A program made the translations under genes and the position numbers. Under the pieces are notes generated by a model. That model did not search any database and was not told the origin of the DNA. It worked only from the letters and a program-made list of their open reading frames with translations. DNA of 6,409 bases from an archaeon. Lineage in GTDB: Archaea; Methanobacteriota; Methanobacteria; Methanobacteriales; Methanobacteriaceae. Below, one piece after another: positions 6,367-6,409 of this stretch (position 1 is the first letter of the stretch; every line of letters begins with the position of its first letter). The stretch is from assembly GCA_024409165.1 (NCBI GenBank), contig JAKSUE010000083.1, positions 1-6,409 on the forward strand, in the 5' to 3' direction.

Positions 6367-6385
6367 CGATAAATTTAACGATAAA
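6367..6385 (+). repeat. Short direct repeat in the leader of the next gene
   Basis: CGATAAA occurs at 6367-6373 and 6379-6385, a 12-base period, each copy followed by an A/T run ending in TT. It lies about 12 bases upstream of the ribosome-binding site of the next gene. It could be an operator-like element or chance in a low-complexity leader. Confidence 0.3.
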
Positions 6386-6396
6386 AATTGAAAATA

Positions 6397-6402
6397 GAGG
6401 AG
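6397..6402 (+). promoter_or_regulatory. Shine-Dalgarno of a gene starting just beyond the window
   Basis: GAGGAG in a purine-rich stretch lies 7 bases from the right edge, with no ATG after it in the window. Spacing used elsewhere in this operon is 5-8 bases, so a + strand start codon at or within a few bases of position 6410 is expected. The gene itself is not visible and cannot be identified. The rest of 6159-6409 holds no supportable coding sequence on either strand. Confidence 0.55.
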
Positions 6403-6409
6403 AAGAAAA

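Overview
The window lies inside the A-type (archaeal V/A-type) ATP synthase operon of a strongly AT-rich methanogenic archaeon. Everything is on the + strand. The protein sequences, the low GC content, the K-E-C-F-A-B-D gene order, and a C subunit with an N-terminal membrane helix all point to the Methanobacteriales, most likely Methanobrevibacter or a close relative. The genus is inferred by eye and was not computed.

Layout: 1-60 is the last 19 codons of the membrane proteolipid K (c-ring). It is followed by atpE (74-754, peripheral stalk), atpC (767-1921, socket joining the c-ring to the central stalk), atpF (1918-2235, regulatory central-stalk subunit), atpA (2232-3986, catalytic), atpB (3989-5374, non-catalytic nucleotide-binding) and, after a 100-base gap, atpD (5475-6158, central rotor shaft). 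The genes are packed tightly. C/F and F/A share ATGA stop/start overlaps, A and B are 2 bases apart, and the E ribosome-binding site directly abuts the K stop codon. Only the B-D gap is long. It holds two hairpins that cannot form together and a 10-codon micro-ORF beginning immediately after the B stop. From 6159 to the end there is no supportable gene. This stretch is very T-rich and is read as a terminator region for the ATP synthase transcript, followed by the leader of a gene that begins just beyond the window, whose Shine-Dalgarno sequence is visible at 6397-6402.

Together the products form the A1 head (A3B3), the central stalk (D, F, C), part of the peripheral stalk (E, whose partner H is not in the window) and the tail of the ion-translocating ring (K). 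Ion flow through the ring and the stator subunit I (also outside the window) turns the C-D-F rotor and drives ATP synthesis on the A subunits. No intein, insertion sequence, CRISPR array, tRNA or foreign island was seen. This is essentially a conserved housekeeping operon and I do not see a novel biological system. The points that merit a second look are an 11-residue in-frame tandem duplication in E, the membrane helix on C, the switch-like B-D spacer, and codon use that shifts toward C-ending codons in A and B.
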